This document shows, piece after piece, positions 49,422 to 58,277 of a stretch of 64,000 bases of DNA. The stretch lies in assembly GCA_052161645.1 (NCBI GenBank), contig CP197414.1. One strand, written 5' to 3'. Numbering within the stretch: the first letter of the stretch is position 1; each line of letters starts with the position of its first letter. The stretch comes from Laterigemmans sp052161645 (GTDB taxonomy: Bacteria > Planctomycetota > Planctomycetia > Pirellulales > Pirellulaceae). A program made the translations under genes and the position numbers. The notes below the pieces were generated by a model. The model made no database searches, was not told where the DNA came from, and was given only the letters and a program-made list of their open reading frames with translations.

Positions 49422-51007
49422 TCGCCCCCAACAAACAGCCCAAAGAGATTCGGTGCGCTATCTATACTCGAAAGTCAACCACCGAAGGGCTCGAACAGGA
49501 TTTCAATACGCTGGACGCCCAACGTGAATCCGGCTCCGCCTACATCGCCAGCCAACGCCATGAAGGCTGGACGGAGATTGAGACCCAGTACGACGACGGC
49601 GGTTTCACCGGCGGCAACATGGACCGGCCAGCTCTCCAATGTCTGCTCAAAGACATTGAGGACAAGAAGATCGACTGCGTTGTAGTTTACAAGGTCGATC
49701 GACTCAGCCGTTCGTTGCTGGACTTTTCGCGGATCATGGACACGCTCGACAAAGCGGGATGCTCGTTCGTCTCCGTAACGCAACAGTTCAACACCTGTTC
49801 AAGCATGGGCAGGCTGACGCTGAACATTCTGCTTTCGTTCGCTCAGTTTGAACGCGAGATCATCAGCGAACGAACGCGCGATAAGATGGGTGCCGCACGA
49901 CGCAAAGGCAAGTACGTCGGTGGTCGACCAATCTTGGGATACGACTTGAATCGCGAAACCAAACGATTGGTTGTCAACGAAGTCGAGGCCGTTCGTGTTC
50001 GCCGGATCTTCGACCTCTACCTCGAACACAAAGGTTTGATTCCGACGGTCGACGCGATCGGGGAACTTGGGTGGCGGACCAAGTTGTGGGTGACCAAGTC
50101 CGGCAGAACGGTCGGCGGCGTTCCGTTCAACAAGAACTCGCTTCATGCGTTGCTGACTAATCGGATCTACATGGGTAAAGTCACCTACCGTGATGAAGTC
50201 TACGAAGGCGAACACGACGCCATCGTCGACCCCGAGTTGTTCGAGCTTGTTCAGAAGCAACTGCATGGCAACCGCATCAACGCGGGTGATCGCCTGCACG
50301 GTCGGTCCGCTGGCATTCTTGCTGGCCTTCTTTACTGCAGCAAGTGTAACGCCGCGATGGTTCATACGACCAGCAGCCTGCGCCGCGACAGCAAACGATA
50401 CCGCTACTATGTTTGCGGAAAGGCGACGAAACGCGGCCATAAGACATGCCCTCGCGCATCATTGCCAGCCGAAGAAGTCGAGCGGTTCATCGTCGCCCAG
50501 CTTCAATCATTGACTATCGACGAGGACTTGCTTTCGGAAACATGCTTGCGAGTCGGCCGATCCGTCTCAAAACGCCGCGACGATCTTGTCAAAGAACAGT
50601 CCACGCTTGCTTCGGCAATTCATCAAGCCGAGAAGGCGATCGACGCTTTGTCGACACCCTCTGGCGATCCCAAACGCGAAGCGTCACGACTGCATTCGCT
50701 GGCCACGCTCACGGACCAACATCGACGCGATCGCCAAAGACTCGAAATCTTCAGCGACGAACTCATGGCAATCGAAACGGCCGCACCCGACCGCCTGGCC
50801 ATCTTGCGAGCGGTGAAGGATCTCGAGTCGCTTTGGGAACATCTCACCATCGGCGAACGAAGCCGCTTGATGTCTTTATTGATTGAACGGATCGAACACG
50901 ATCCCATCGAAGGCAATCTTTCGATCACGCTCAGCCCCGCCGGCTTGCAATCTTACAAGCCAAGTCAAACCGCAACTCATCGCTCCGACCAGGAAGGCCA
51001 ACAATGA
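49418..51007 (+). CDS. Large serine recombinase (integrase)
   Basis: 529 residues. Resolvase domain 'AIYTRKSTTEGLEQDFNTLDAQRE' with the nucleophile Ser in 'TRKST', then 'VVVYKVDRLSRSLLDFSRI' and 'FEREIISERTRDKM'. A recombinase domain and a zinc ribbon follow ('GLLYCSKCNAAMVHT', 'YYVCGKATKRGHKTCP', four Cys), and then a coiled coil (about 400-480). It would integrate and excise the element at specific att sites. It lies 440 bases from the probable right border, as integrases usually do. Confidence 0.93.
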   Translation: MIAPNKQPKEIRCAIYTRKSTTEGLEQDFNTLDAQRESGSAYIASQRHEGWTEIETQYDDGGFTGGNMDRPALQCLLKDIEDKKIDCVVVYKVDRLSRSLLDFSRIMDTLDKAGCSFVSVTQQFNTCSSMGRLTLNILLSFAQFEREIISERTRDKMGAARRKGKYVGGRPILGYDLNRETKRLVVNEVEAVRVRRIFDLYLEHKGLIPTVDAIGELGWRTKLWVTKSGRTVGGVPFNKNSLHALLTNRIYMGKVTYRDEVYEGEHDAIVDPELFELVQKQLHGNRINAGDRLHGRSAGILAGLLYCSKCNAAMVHTTSSLRRDSKRYRYYVCGKATKRGHKTCPRASLPAEEVERFIVAQLQSLTIDEDLLSETCLRVGRSVSKRRDDLVKEQSTLASAIHQAEKAIDALSTPSGDPKREASRLHSLATLTDQHRRDRQRLEIFSDELMAIETAAPDRLAILRAVKDLESLWEHLTIGERSRLMSLLIERIEHDPIEGNLSITLSPAGLQSYKPSQTATHRSDQEGQQ

Positions 51008-51438
51008 ATCACATCCAAGCCAAATTTCAAACAACCTCCGGACCTCACGGACGACACCGCATCAGCCCGCCCAAGCCGCCCCGACGCCCGCCCACGCCGC
51101 GACTGCCGCACGTTACCAAACTGATGGCCTTGGCGATCCGATTGGAGCACTTGCTCGCCACCGGCCAAGTCAAAGACCAAGCCGAGATCGCCCGTACTGC
51201 CGGCATCACCCGAGCCCGAGTCACGCAGATCCTCAACCTCACCAACCTCGCCCCGGACATCCAGCAAGCGATCCTAGACCTCGAACCCACCACCGAGCGA
51301 ATCTCACGCTTCCGCGAGGGCGAAATCCGTCAAATCGCAATCGGCCCCAACTGGGCACAGCAGCGCAAGAGGTGGAATCGGTTGGTCAACCTCGGTTTAA
51401 GGAAGCCGACCGCGGAACAACAAAGTCGTGCCAAGTAA
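51004..51438 (+). CDS. Small HTH protein of recombinase triad
   Basis: 144 residues, coupled to the recombinase by ATGA. A Pro/Arg-rich N-terminal 35 residues precede a ParB/Xre-like helix-turn-helix ('KDQAEIARTAGITRARVTQILNLTNLAP') and a basic tail ('NWAQQRKRWNRLVNLGLRKP'). This gene ends the conserved DUF2924-recombinase-HTH trio. Its last 53 bases overlap the 3' end of the convergent dioxygenase gene, marking the element's border. Confidence 0.8.
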   Translation: MNHIQAKFQTTSGPHGRHRISPPKPPRRPPTPRLPHVTKLMALAIRLEHLLATGQVKDQAEIARTAGITRARVTQILNLTNLAPDIQQAILDLEPTTERISRFREGEIRQIAIGPNWAQQRKRWNRLVNLGLRKPTAEQQSRAK

Positions 51439-52126
51439 CGCCATCGGGCAGTGTCGACGACGCGGCAAATTCTAGATGCAGGATTCGGCGATGCCGACGC
51501 GTGCCCTTGACCGAAGAACCGCTGGAATGACTGATCAGCGGTCGCATCGCCAGCACGTCGCCGGCCATGGCATGAACGTCCACGGTTGCATCCAAACCGT
51601 CGCCGTCACTCGTCGATGAAACATGCGAACCGGGGATAACTCGCAACGGTCCGTTTTCGTCGGTGACCTCGTCAAGGTGAATCCGCAACGTCAGCATTTG
51701 TTTCAATACCTCATCGCAAGCGATCAAATGCGGCACGCCGGCCTTGATCGTCGGCCGCGAGAAGAACTCCGAAACGATCGCGTTGTCCTTGACCGCAATC
51801 GCCGTGTCTTTGTGCCAAGCGAGAGCCCATGTACGATCAGGCGGTTTGTCAAAGAACAACGCTCTCACTAACCCGAAGTTTTCGCCGAGTTGTTCACGTA
51901 AAAATGTCAGCAGCAAATCACACTGCCAAACCGTCGTGACCTCAGGAATCGTCGCGATCAAATTCCTCGCTGCATAAACATGCCCGCGGCTGGAACGTGC
52001 TCGGACGTCTTCCGAATCGACGTTGAATGTGTCGCGAAAGATAGCCAACATGCGTTGGACAGTTTCTGGCGTAACCGCTTGCTCCAACAAACAGAACCCA
52101 TCTCGCTGCAGACTCCGGTTATTCAT
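51386..52126 (-). CDS. Phytanoyl-CoA dioxygenase (PhyH)-like Fe(II)/2-oxoglutarate oxygenase
   Basis: 246 residues. The facial triad can be placed: 'LAWHKDTAIAV' (His-x-Asp), 'MRPLISHSSGSS' (second His), and 'RRHRRILHLEFA' with the 2-oxoglutarate-binding Arg. 'GPLRVIPGSH' is the usual PhyH turn. Substrate unknown. The 3' end (last 17 codons) overlaps the phage HTH gene, so either the element integrated at the end of this gene and rebuilt it, or the overlap is accidental. First chromosomal gene to the right of the element. Confidence 0.85.
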   Translation of the reverse strand: MNNRSLQRDGFCLLEQAVTPETVQRMLAIFRDTFNVDSEDVRARSSRGHVYAARNLIATIPEVTTVWQCDLLLTFLREQLGENFGLVRALFFDKPPDRTWALAWHKDTAIAVKDNAIVSEFFSRPTIKAGVPHLIACDEVLKQMLTLRIHLDEVTDENGPLRVIPGSHVSSTSDGDGLDATVDVHAMAGDVLAMRPLISHSSGSSVKGTRRHRRILHLEFAASSTLPDGVTWHDFVVPRSASLNRG

Positions 52127-52190
52127 GCGTCCTTTTCCCTAGAAAACATCGTGTCAACAACGGCACTCGCGGCACTCAATGATCTGCTCA

Positions 52191-52760
52191 TCAGACTTCG
52201 CCCGGTTCGTTCGATGGATTGGTCTCGTATTGGTTGACCAAGTCCAAGTGCACCTCTCGCATGGTCAGCCAAAAGTCATTCTTCAGTGACGGATCGCTGG
52301 AGCGAACGATGTTGAGACTGATCTGTAGTTTCTTGATCGCGGTATCAAACTGGCTTTTCGTGCAACCCAATTGTTCCATCGCTCGCTTTCGCAGCGGCCC
52401 GGTGAACGCAGGCTCCAAGCGGATGAACTCGTAGACTTGCTGCGCAAGCTCATCCAAATCGCTGATGGGCTGAAAAACTGCCGGGTAATGTGTGTCGCGG
52501 AAGTAATGCATTTCCATCAGCACCGCATCGCCGCCTTTTATCTTTCCATAGTAGACCAATTCAGGGTAGGTCTGCGGAATGCGGGTTTTCCAGTCCCAAA
52601 CAGCCTTGACTCTCGGGCTCCATCCCCCCGCCTTCGGTCTCTTTTCAGAGAGTGCGGTATTATCCCACAGCGATGGGTGTGGTGAGCCTTTGCTGCCGAA
52701 TACGGTGCAAACCCTATGGTCAATGACGAACTGAAAGGCTTCTTCGAATGTTGTTATCAT
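52191..52760 (-). CDS. AlkZ-related winged-helix protein
   Basis: 189 residues: 'SLWDNTALSEKRPKAGGWSPRVKAVWDWKTRIPQTY', 'YYGKIKGGDAVLMEM' and 'EFIRLEPAFTGPLRKRAM' resemble proteins annotated as AlkZ-related, a side branch of the YcaQ/AlkZ DNA glycosylase family. It is much shorter than the 380-400-residue glycosylases and lacks their catalytic Q-x-Q motif as far as I can see, so enzymatic activity is doubtful. Its start overlaps the ICMT-like gene's end by four bases. Confidence 0.6.
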   Translation of the reverse strand: MITTFEEAFQFVIDHRVCTVFGSKGSPHPSLWDNTALSEKRPKAGGWSPRVKAVWDWKTRIPQTYPELVYYGKIKGGDAVLMEMHYFRDTHYPAVFQPISDLDELAQQVYEFIRLEPAFTGPLRKRAMEQLGCTKSQFDTAIKKLQISLNIVRSSDPSLKNDFWLTMREVHLDLVNQYETNPSNEPGEV

Positions 52761-53713
52761 CTGTATTCGCGTTCGTCTGGGCTGATGATTGGATTTGCGT
52801 TTTGACCGAAAGTAGGTATCCAGAGAAGCACCCGCCGCCGATAGTCATTGTAAGCCTCACCGAAACGCGATTTCAGGTCCGACTCTTCTACCGGACGCAC
52901 CGCGACGTGCCAAAGCACGGCACCGACCAGCGAGTAAGCCATCACCGCGTAGCTGCCCAAGTACCAACCCACCGCGAGGCCTTGCACGATGCCCGCCAGC
53001 GCCATGGGGTTTCGCACGAATCGGTACGGTCCCGCGATCACCAACCGAGGTGCCGTTGCGGTCGGCAGAGGCGTTCCGTTGCCGTGTGTCGCCATCGTGC
53101 CCCCGGTCCATAGGCCAAGGCAAGACGCGATGGCAAACAACCCGACCGACGCGGGTGATTGAAACGCGTGCTCGAACCCGTCAAAGCCGCAGTAGCCCTC
53201 CAGTTCAACGATCCCCATCGGCAGCACCCACAGGAACACGCTCCAAAAGATCACGGTCTGGCCCAGCGTCCAAAGCACCGCGTGCCAGCGCTCCATCGCA
53301 GTCACGCGAATCGTTGCTGGCGATTGATCGGCCTTGCCATGAATCGTCGCCATCGCCAGCGACAACCCCGCCATGCTGACCATCATCGACGACGCGATCC
53401 AAGCCTCACCCGTTTGCATGCTCGTCGCAATGCACAAAAGGGTCGGATACCAAGTTACCACAGCAACCGTCCAAACCACGTTGCCAGCCCAACACGATCG
53501 CCGCAAGACTCCAGTCGCCGCGATGATCGAACCAGCAATGATCAAGGCAAAGTCGGCGAGCCAAAACGACAACAGTGCTCCGGCCGGCCATTCGTTCGGC
53601 TGAAACCACTTAACGCTCGGAGGGTACGCAAAGAGCAGTCCCCACCAAGCTGCCGTGCCCATGGCTTGGATTAGGTAATAGCTCGCGACGATTTGTCTGG
53701 GTAGCATGTGCAC
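52757..53713 (-). CDS. Integral membrane methyltransferase, ICMT/NnrU-like
   Basis: 318 residues with seven to eight hydrophobic segments. The C-terminal half has the isoprenylcysteine-methyltransferase-like signature 'GPYRFVRNPMALAGIVQGLAVGWYLGS', then 'VRPVEESDLKSRFGEAYNDYRRRV', where the Glu-Glu and Tyr-x2-Tyr motifs bind S-adenosylmethionine and substrate. Such enzymes methylate lipid or protein carboxyls in the membrane. Coupled to the AlkZ-related gene. Confidence 0.82.
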   Translation of the reverse strand: MHMLPRQIVASYYLIQAMGTAAWWGLLFAYPPSVKWFQPNEWPAGALLSFWLADFALIIAGSIIAATGVLRRSCWAGNVVWTVAVVTWYPTLLCIATSMQTGEAWIASSMMVSMAGLSLAMATIHGKADQSPATIRVTAMERWHAVLWTLGQTVIFWSVFLWVLPMGIVELEGYCGFDGFEHAFQSPASVGLFAIASCLGLWTGGTMATHGNGTPLPTATAPRLVIAGPYRFVRNPMALAGIVQGLAVGWYLGSYAVMAYSLVGAVLWHVAVRPVEESDLKSRFGEAYNDYRRRVLLWIPTFGQNANPIISPDEREYR

Positions 53714-53971
53714 TATCGATGAAGAATGGTTTTAATCGATCTTAGAGATAGGATCGGGTTGGTTCCCAGTTACCCTCACCGAGAAACTGCCGAACTCGAT
53801 CACCCATCGACGACGGACATGCCGATCTCGATAATTTCGCTTTACTCACCCTTCGGCGGCGGCCCATCCCAACACGTCGACTCCACATCGAACACAAGGA
53901 TCTCATCTAATTTGCGTGCCATTGTCGGAAGCTTTCCTATATGGAAAATTCAGTTAATGACTGCTGTCGTG
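53714..53971. other. Stretch without a gene
   Basis: 258 bases between the ICMT-like gene (start) and the 401-aa gene (end). AT content rises to the right. I see no motif or repeat worth naming. Confidence 0.5.
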
Positions 53972-55174
53972 TCAATTTCCAAAGAATAACTGGGTCACCT
54001 GCATGTTTATGAATTGCGAAAGCCATTTCTCGGGGGTTGCCTCGATCGCACTTTCGTTCAACCATCGATGTAGGGTTGGCAGATGAACAGTATCAGGCGT
54101 ATTCGCCTTGAGCCAGTATCCGAAGCGAAGCATCTTAAGGTCGCGATCGATGCTTTTTTGAGACGCTTTACACTGAATTTCCAATACTCTCTCCTCATAA
54201 ATCCGGTTACGCAAGCCTTCGCTGAGTTGCACAGGAATCTTCGATAGTACATCGCAAATTTGTTGCGGAGTGACGCGATCAGGTAATCGAGCTCGAATAT
54301 CAACGACGTCCAATCCCTTTCCGACACCAACGTCTGGTAGGAGCCCCAAGTCAAGACAAAAATAGAAGGCGGCGGTCTCGACGAGGATCGGATTCATTGA
54401 CAACCAGACAAGATTTTTTTTCTTGTTTGTCGACCAGTCTTTCGTGAAATTAGATAGCCGCGGTTCGGACTGAAGCTTCTGCCGCCAATCATCACTAGCG
54501 TATCGAGAAAGTAAGTCATTGAAATAAAGTCGAACTAGGGCACCAAATGGTTTTTCTTCCCCAGAATGATGCGGCCAATTTTCTGATATTCGAGGCAGGG
54601 TTATCGGCTTCATCATCTCAGACAGACCGGGGCCGGTTGGCCCAACGATTCGCCAAATTGGCCGACAGGTGCCACGATTCAAAAACTGGTACACTGATAA
54701 CGAGTCGATGCTCGTGTGAAGTTTGGATCGGGAAACCTTCGCGATCAGTTTCACCGGCAACGTTTTGAATATGTCAATCGGACCTCCAGCAGAGAACAAT
54801 TTAAGATTGATTGTCTTTGCTTTTTCGTATGCACCATTCGGGTCATTAGGACGGTGAATGGAAAGTCCAGAGCGACATCCGTCACCCTCTGGCGTCGGGT
54901 TAAAAAAGTACAAATCCTCTTTATCAAAAAGAATTAGTATTACGTCTTTTGCATTGTCCGGATGCATGATCCACGCAATGTGGTCGTCGTCACGTCCGGT
55001 CACCTTGCCCTCCCATTTCAAGCGTGGTGAGCGGGTTGCAATGCTGGTTTTAGAGGAGTCTGAGTCTCCGTTTCGTTCGTCGTCACTGAAGCCAACATAG
55101 AGACCGTGCTCCTCGGCGAGCGAAAGCCAAACGTTCGCTGCCCCAGCTTTATAGAAAAAGTAGTTGATAGCCAT
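53972..55174 (-). CDS. Hypothetical accessory protein
   Basis: 401 residues from the ATG at 55174; a TTG at 55216 would add 14 residues. No signal peptide or clear transmembrane helix. It contains 'DDHIAWIMHPDNAKDVILILFDKEDLYFFNP' in the first third and a helical end ('LHRWLNESAIEATPEKWLSQFINMQV'). Codon use is more AT-rich than in the flanking genes, a sign of recent acquisition. 'RVLEIQCKASQKSIDRDL' recalls nuclease strands (E-x-Q), but I would not call it a nuclease on that. Family unknown. Confidence 0.6.
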   Translation of the reverse strand: MAINYFFYKAGAANVWLSLAEEHGLYVGFSDDERNGDSDSSKTSIATRSPRLKWEGKVTGRDDDHIAWIMHPDNAKDVILILFDKEDLYFFNPTPEGDGCRSGLSIHRPNDPNGAYEKAKTINLKLFSAGGPIDIFKTLPVKLIAKVSRSKLHTSIDSLSVYQFLNRGTCRPIWRIVGPTGPGLSEMMKPITLPRISENWPHHSGEEKPFGALVRLYFNDLLSRYASDDWRQKLQSEPRLSNFTKDWSTNKKKNLVWLSMNPILVETAAFYFCLDLGLLPDVGVGKGLDVVDIRARLPDRVTPQQICDVLSKIPVQLSEGLRNRIYEERVLEIQCKASQKSIDRDLKMLRFGYWLKANTPDTVHLPTLHRWLNESAIEATPEKWLSQFINMQVTQLFFGN

Positions 55175-55244
55175 TGATTTTGTCGCATGAAGAAGTTTGT
55201 TTTGATTTCTATCCAAGGTTCTTTAACAACAAATAATCAGGCAG

Positions 55245-55895
55245 CTATTCCAACCATGATAAAACATAAGCTTCTTGTTGCTTGTTTTCCGGAGCTTTCC
55301 AGGTCGCCCGCTCAACGTCCGCTTGCCGCAAGTGCGTAAGCAAACTCAGCACGTTGCCTGGTGATGCAAGACCATGCCGCTGGAGCCAACAACAGATCGT
55401 CGAGCCTGTTCGTCCCATGCCGCCGAAGCAGTGAACGTAAACGGGGCGATTGGCGACCAACGATAAATCGATAGCGTCCAGGATGCATCGCATCCGGTCG
55501 ACGGATGTGGTTCCACCGTCGGGAATTGGAAAACGCAAGTGAGCGATATGCTCGCCGCAATCACTGGCAAGTCTTCGCAATTCGTCGTCGTACCGAACGA
55601 AGGGCACGCCGGAGTTGTTTGTCTCGTTCTCTTTTTGCAAGTTGATGAATGTCCGCATGCCGGCCTCGAACAGCGACTGTATCCGCTCGCGATGATCCAC
55701 AGGTTCTGGCCGGCCTGGGTAAGCCCCAGCGAGCAGCCAATCATCAACGACCCAATAGGTTCGAGGACATGGTGTCGGTCTTTCTGGCGGCAGAAATTCT
55801 GTTGGAATGTGCAAGCGAGGCCTCGGGAAATCAGTGTTAGAATAACGACTTTGCGTCAAGAAGGCACACAAGGAAATCAAAGTGACTTGGTGCAA
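55245..55895 (-). CDS. Dual-specificity protein phosphatase family protein
   Basis: Up to 216 residues from a TTG at 55895; the true start may be further in, since the family domain begins near 'YWVVDDWLLAGAYPG'. Cys-based phosphatase loop 'VHCFGGMGRTGS' (H-C-x2-G-x2-R-T) with the general acid Asp in 'FPIPDGGTTS'. It should remove phosphate from proteins or small molecules. Bacterial versions with this start often neighbour ADP-ribosyl-related genes. A broken gene of the kind sometimes found beside it follows at once on the other strand. Confidence 0.82.
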   Translation of the reverse strand: MHQVTLISLCAFLTQSRYSNTDFPRPRLHIPTEFLPPERPTPCPRTYWVVDDWLLAGAYPGRPEPVDHRERIQSLFEAGMRTFINLQKENETNNSGVPFVRYDDELRRLASDCGEHIAHLRFPIPDGGTTSVDRMRCILDAIDLSLVANRPVYVHCFGGMGRTGSTICCWLQRHGLASPGNVLSLLTHLRQADVERATWKAPENKQQEAYVLSWLE

Positions 55896-56174
55896 AAAAA
55901 CTTGCTGGAATCAATGCAGAATCATCGGCTCAGGTTCGCACAGAACTATCACTGGAAGGCGATTGTATCGTATCTCCGCTCGGTAAACGGCTGGCGTTTG
56001 GCCAGTTGGAGACATCGAAATTGTCCGACCTTCGCCCTTTCGTGACGGAGCTCGATATCGAACCAAGCCGCTCAAGCATCCGCGAAATAGTCGCCGACGC
56101 TTGGGAAATGCATTCGAACCCGGCCAATGCTGTTGCGTTGTTCCAAGTCGCTTCGCAGTTCAATCTGCTTTAGA
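55884..56174 (+). pseudogene. Truncated gene, N-terminal part of a macrodomain-like protein
   Basis: An open frame without an ATG reads 'RTELSLEGDCIVSPLGKRLA', then 'FGQLETSKLSDLRPFVTEL' and 'HSNPANAVALFQVASQFNLL', and stops with TAG at 56174. From memory of the family, the phrase ASQFNLL is normally followed by 'EMVSP' and a full domain, as in long proteins next to dual-specificity phosphatases. Here nothing of the rest is found. A stop lies just before the frame, so the 5' end is broken too. A decayed remnant is the best reading. Confidence 0.55.
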
Positions 56175-56233
56175 TGACCGGCCCCACCGTCGCTGAACTC
56201 ACGCAACGAATGGGCGGCACCCACTGATTTTCG

Positions 56234-56533
56234 CTACTGCTTGCGTGCGCGATCCCAAACGCTGCCCAGTTCGTTAGCTCCATCGGACGCGGCGTTTTTG
56301 CCCTTCCGCTCGTCGTAACTGATCGAGTTCAGGTATAGCCGTTCGACTTTCGCTCTGGCCCATTCAGTCTTGCGAAGGAACTTTAGGCTGCTGTTGATAC
56401 TCGGCTCGTGGTTGAAGCAGTGGATGTTGATCCGCTCCCCAAGCCGATCCCAACCGTACTCGTCGGCCAAGTATTCCAGCATCGCCTTGAGAGTGACGCC
56501 GTGAAGTGGATTGTTGGGCTGGGATTGATTCAT
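56234..56533 (-). CDS. VF530-family DNA-binding protein (DUF2132)
   Basis: 99 residues. 'NNPLHGVTLKAMLEYLADEYGWDRLGERINIHCFNHEPSINSSLKFLRKTEWAR' is the VF530 pattern nearly throughout, with a polar C-terminal tail. Members are small double-stranded DNA-binding proteins of poorly known role. No operon partner. Confidence 0.9.
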   Translation of the reverse strand: MNQSQPNNPLHGVTLKAMLEYLADEYGWDRLGERINIHCFNHEPSINSSLKFLRKTEWARAKVERLYLNSISYDERKGKNAASDGANELGSVWDRARKQ

Positions 56534-56624
56534 TGCGGTGCACCAGCCATCGAACCGACGAGCATGTTGTCAATGCCAACCGTCTCGGATCGACAAAGGC
56601 AATCAACGAGTAATTCAGTTTCCG

Positions 56625-56897
56625 TCACGACGTTTTGCCTGTGGCGGATTCAATTCCATAGCCGGCACGAATGCGTTCTTTTAGCTTTTCTTCGATCTCC
56701 GCTTCACTGGCGTCAGGATAACGATTGCGGATTCCCTCGCGAGCAATCGCAAGCGACGCTTCGAATAGGCCAAGGCCAATTTTGAGCCGTTCTTCACCCG
56801 TCATTTGGCGGTAGGCCTCCAGTTGAAGCTGGTCAATATCTGCCGCATTGCTCACCGGTCCTTCGAGCGGCGAGCTGGGGGTATGATCGTCCGACAT
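56625..56897 (-). CDS. Conserved small hypothetical protein
   Basis: 90 residues from the ATG at 56897. After a polar 25-residue start, 'QMTGEERLKIGLGLFEASLAIAREGIRNRYPDASEAEIEEKLKERIRAGYGI' forms two helices. This pattern, with E-E-R-L-x-I-G-x-G-L-F-E, recurs in small proteins of many bacteria without an assigned role. A shorter form from Met at residue 32 is possible. Confidence 0.65.
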   Translation of the reverse strand: MSDDHTPSSPLEGPVSNAADIDQLQLEAYRQMTGEERLKIGLGLFEASLAIAREGIRNRYPDASEAEIEEKLKERIRAGYGIESATGKTS

Positions 56898-57203
56898 CGC
56901 AAACTCCTTGGGGGATCCAAACAAGACGGCCATCGCCAAAGCACCGCCATCGACTCGTGATGTCGTTGTCCCACCCAGAGTCTCGAACTCTCTCTTGGCG
57001 GCCGGCCAGAACTCTCTGATTTAGCCATTTGCGTTAACTGGGGTGTCCCCGTTAACCGAGAGAGTTCGAGAGTATTCGTTGTTTGGCTCGGGGTGGCGAG
57101 CGGGAAAGGGCTGTTTGGGTCGGTATCCCGTACCGGACAGAGACGAACTATTCCGGCGGCCGATTTTGAAAACGTCGAAAAACACGGGAATTCAAGCAAA
57201 AAA

Positions 57204-57228
57204 GCCGAGACGTGAGTCTCGGCTTTTT
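57204..57228 (-). terminator. Terminator after tRNA-Asn
   Basis: 8-bp stem GCCGAGAC (57204-57211) with GTCTCGGC (57216-57223), a GTGA loop and T runs on both strands. It lies about 45 bases beyond the 3' end of the tRNA. Confidence 0.85.
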
Positions 57229-57270
57229 GCGATTACCAGGACCGGCCATTTTCGGCCATGTCCAGAAAGG

Positions 57271-57343
57271 CTCCCCCGGCAGGACTCGAACCTGCGACAA
57301 GGCGGTTAACAGCCGCCTGCTCTACCAACTGAGCTACAGGGGA
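57271..57343 (-). tRNA. tRNA-Asn (GTT)
   Basis: 73 bases that fold as a complete cloverleaf on the minus strand: acceptor TCCCCTG with CGGGGGA and discriminator G, D-arm with AGCTCAGTTGGTAGAGC, anticodon arm GGCGG-CTGTTAA-CCGCC with anticodon GTT, and T-arm GCAGGTTCGAGTCCTGC. CCA is not encoded. A candidate promoter (TTGAGC, 18 bases, TAGACT) lies upstream on the minus strand, near 57375-57410. There is no sign that it serves as an integration site here. Confidence 0.97.
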
Positions 57344-57668
57344 GTAGCTGTGCGCGAAAACTGACCGCTCTCGACACTCGACTAAGTCTAATTTATCTTC
57401 GGATCACGGCTCAAGGGGGTTGAGACAATATTTGCGATTTCTTGTCCCCAACCAGACCCGCAGCCAATAAGCCTGCCGACAACCAGCAAACGTGATGCAC
57501 AATTCACTCATACCCCCCCCGCTCGCCTGCTCTGGAACGAACTAGATGAACCGGAGTGAAATGATGCTGTGTCCTTGCTCGACTCGGACTCGCCCAGGTG
57601 CTGCTGGTTCGTCACGCCCCAAGTGTTTCTGACTTGTCGCTTGGTGCTGCTGGGTTCCACTCGGCCCG
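57344..57668. other. Gap between tRNA-Asn and the RsbW-like gene
   Basis: 325 bases. It holds the presumed tRNA promoter near its left end. I see no gene or repeat in the rest. Confidence 0.5.
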
Positions 57669-58142
57669 TCATTCAGCGTCTTGTTCGTCTTCCTCCTCGG
57701 GAAACATTGACTTGGTAACTTGCTCTCGCAGTTTCCTCATCGTTACCCGATTGCCCAATTCGTTGTACTCGACTTCCGTCATTAACTCGCGGATCAACAT
57801 CACGCCACGACCACCGGGAATTTCCAAGCGTTCCTCGTCGCGGGGATCGGGCAGTTCGTCCGGGTCAAACCCGGGCCCCATGTCTTCAATCACGATCTGT
57901 ACTTGAGCGTTGTCGCAGTGCATTCGCACGTCCACGGTCTTGTCTTCCGCGAACTTATTGCCGTGGCGGATGGCGTTGACAATCGCCTCTTCGTAGGCCA
58001 GCTGGACCCTGAAGACGTGATCCGATTGCCAGCCAAAAGATTCCATCGCGGCAACAAGATCATTAATCAAGGCGCTACCGATAGCAGTATCGCTGGGAAT
58101 CGTGGTTTCGAAGTTCCACGCCTGGGAGCCTTGTTCCGACAT
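57669..58142 (-). CDS. Anti-sigma regulatory factor, RsbW-like histidine-kinase-type ATPase
   Basis: 157 residues from the ATG at 58142. HATPase_c_2 fold: N-box 'LAYEEAIVNAIRHGNK', G1 'IEDMGPGFDPDELPDP', G2 'GGRGVMLIRELMTEVEY'. Kinases of this type phosphorylate a STAS-domain antagonist on serine and hold a sigma factor inactive. The STAS protein is encoded 135 bases upstream, on the same strand. The acidic C-terminal tail (EEEDEQDAE) is unusual. The partner sigma factor is not in the window. Confidence 0.9.
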   Translation of the reverse strand: MSEQGSQAWNFETTIPSDTAIGSALINDLVAAMESFGWQSDHVFRVQLAYEEAIVNAIRHGNKFAEDKTVDVRMHCDNAQVQIVIEDMGPGFDPDELPDPRDEERLEIPGGRGVMLIRELMTEVEYNELGNRVTMRKLREQVTKSMFPEEEDEQDAE

Positions 58143-58277
58143 TCGTTTCAGACCCCAATTTGAATCGTGCAGGTTCGCGTCAATGACAAGGATTTCCGTT
58201 GGCGGACGATCGCTCGAAGACAGACAAGTTACGGGCCGCCGGATCATGTTCCCGACGGAGCAGATTGCCAAAAAGAA

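Noticed and set aside
57271..57343. tRNA-Asn as the attachment site of the element
   Set aside because: The tRNA is 6 kb from the recombinase, with chromosomal genes between. No partial tRNA copy is seen near the border, and large serine recombinases seldom use tRNA genes.
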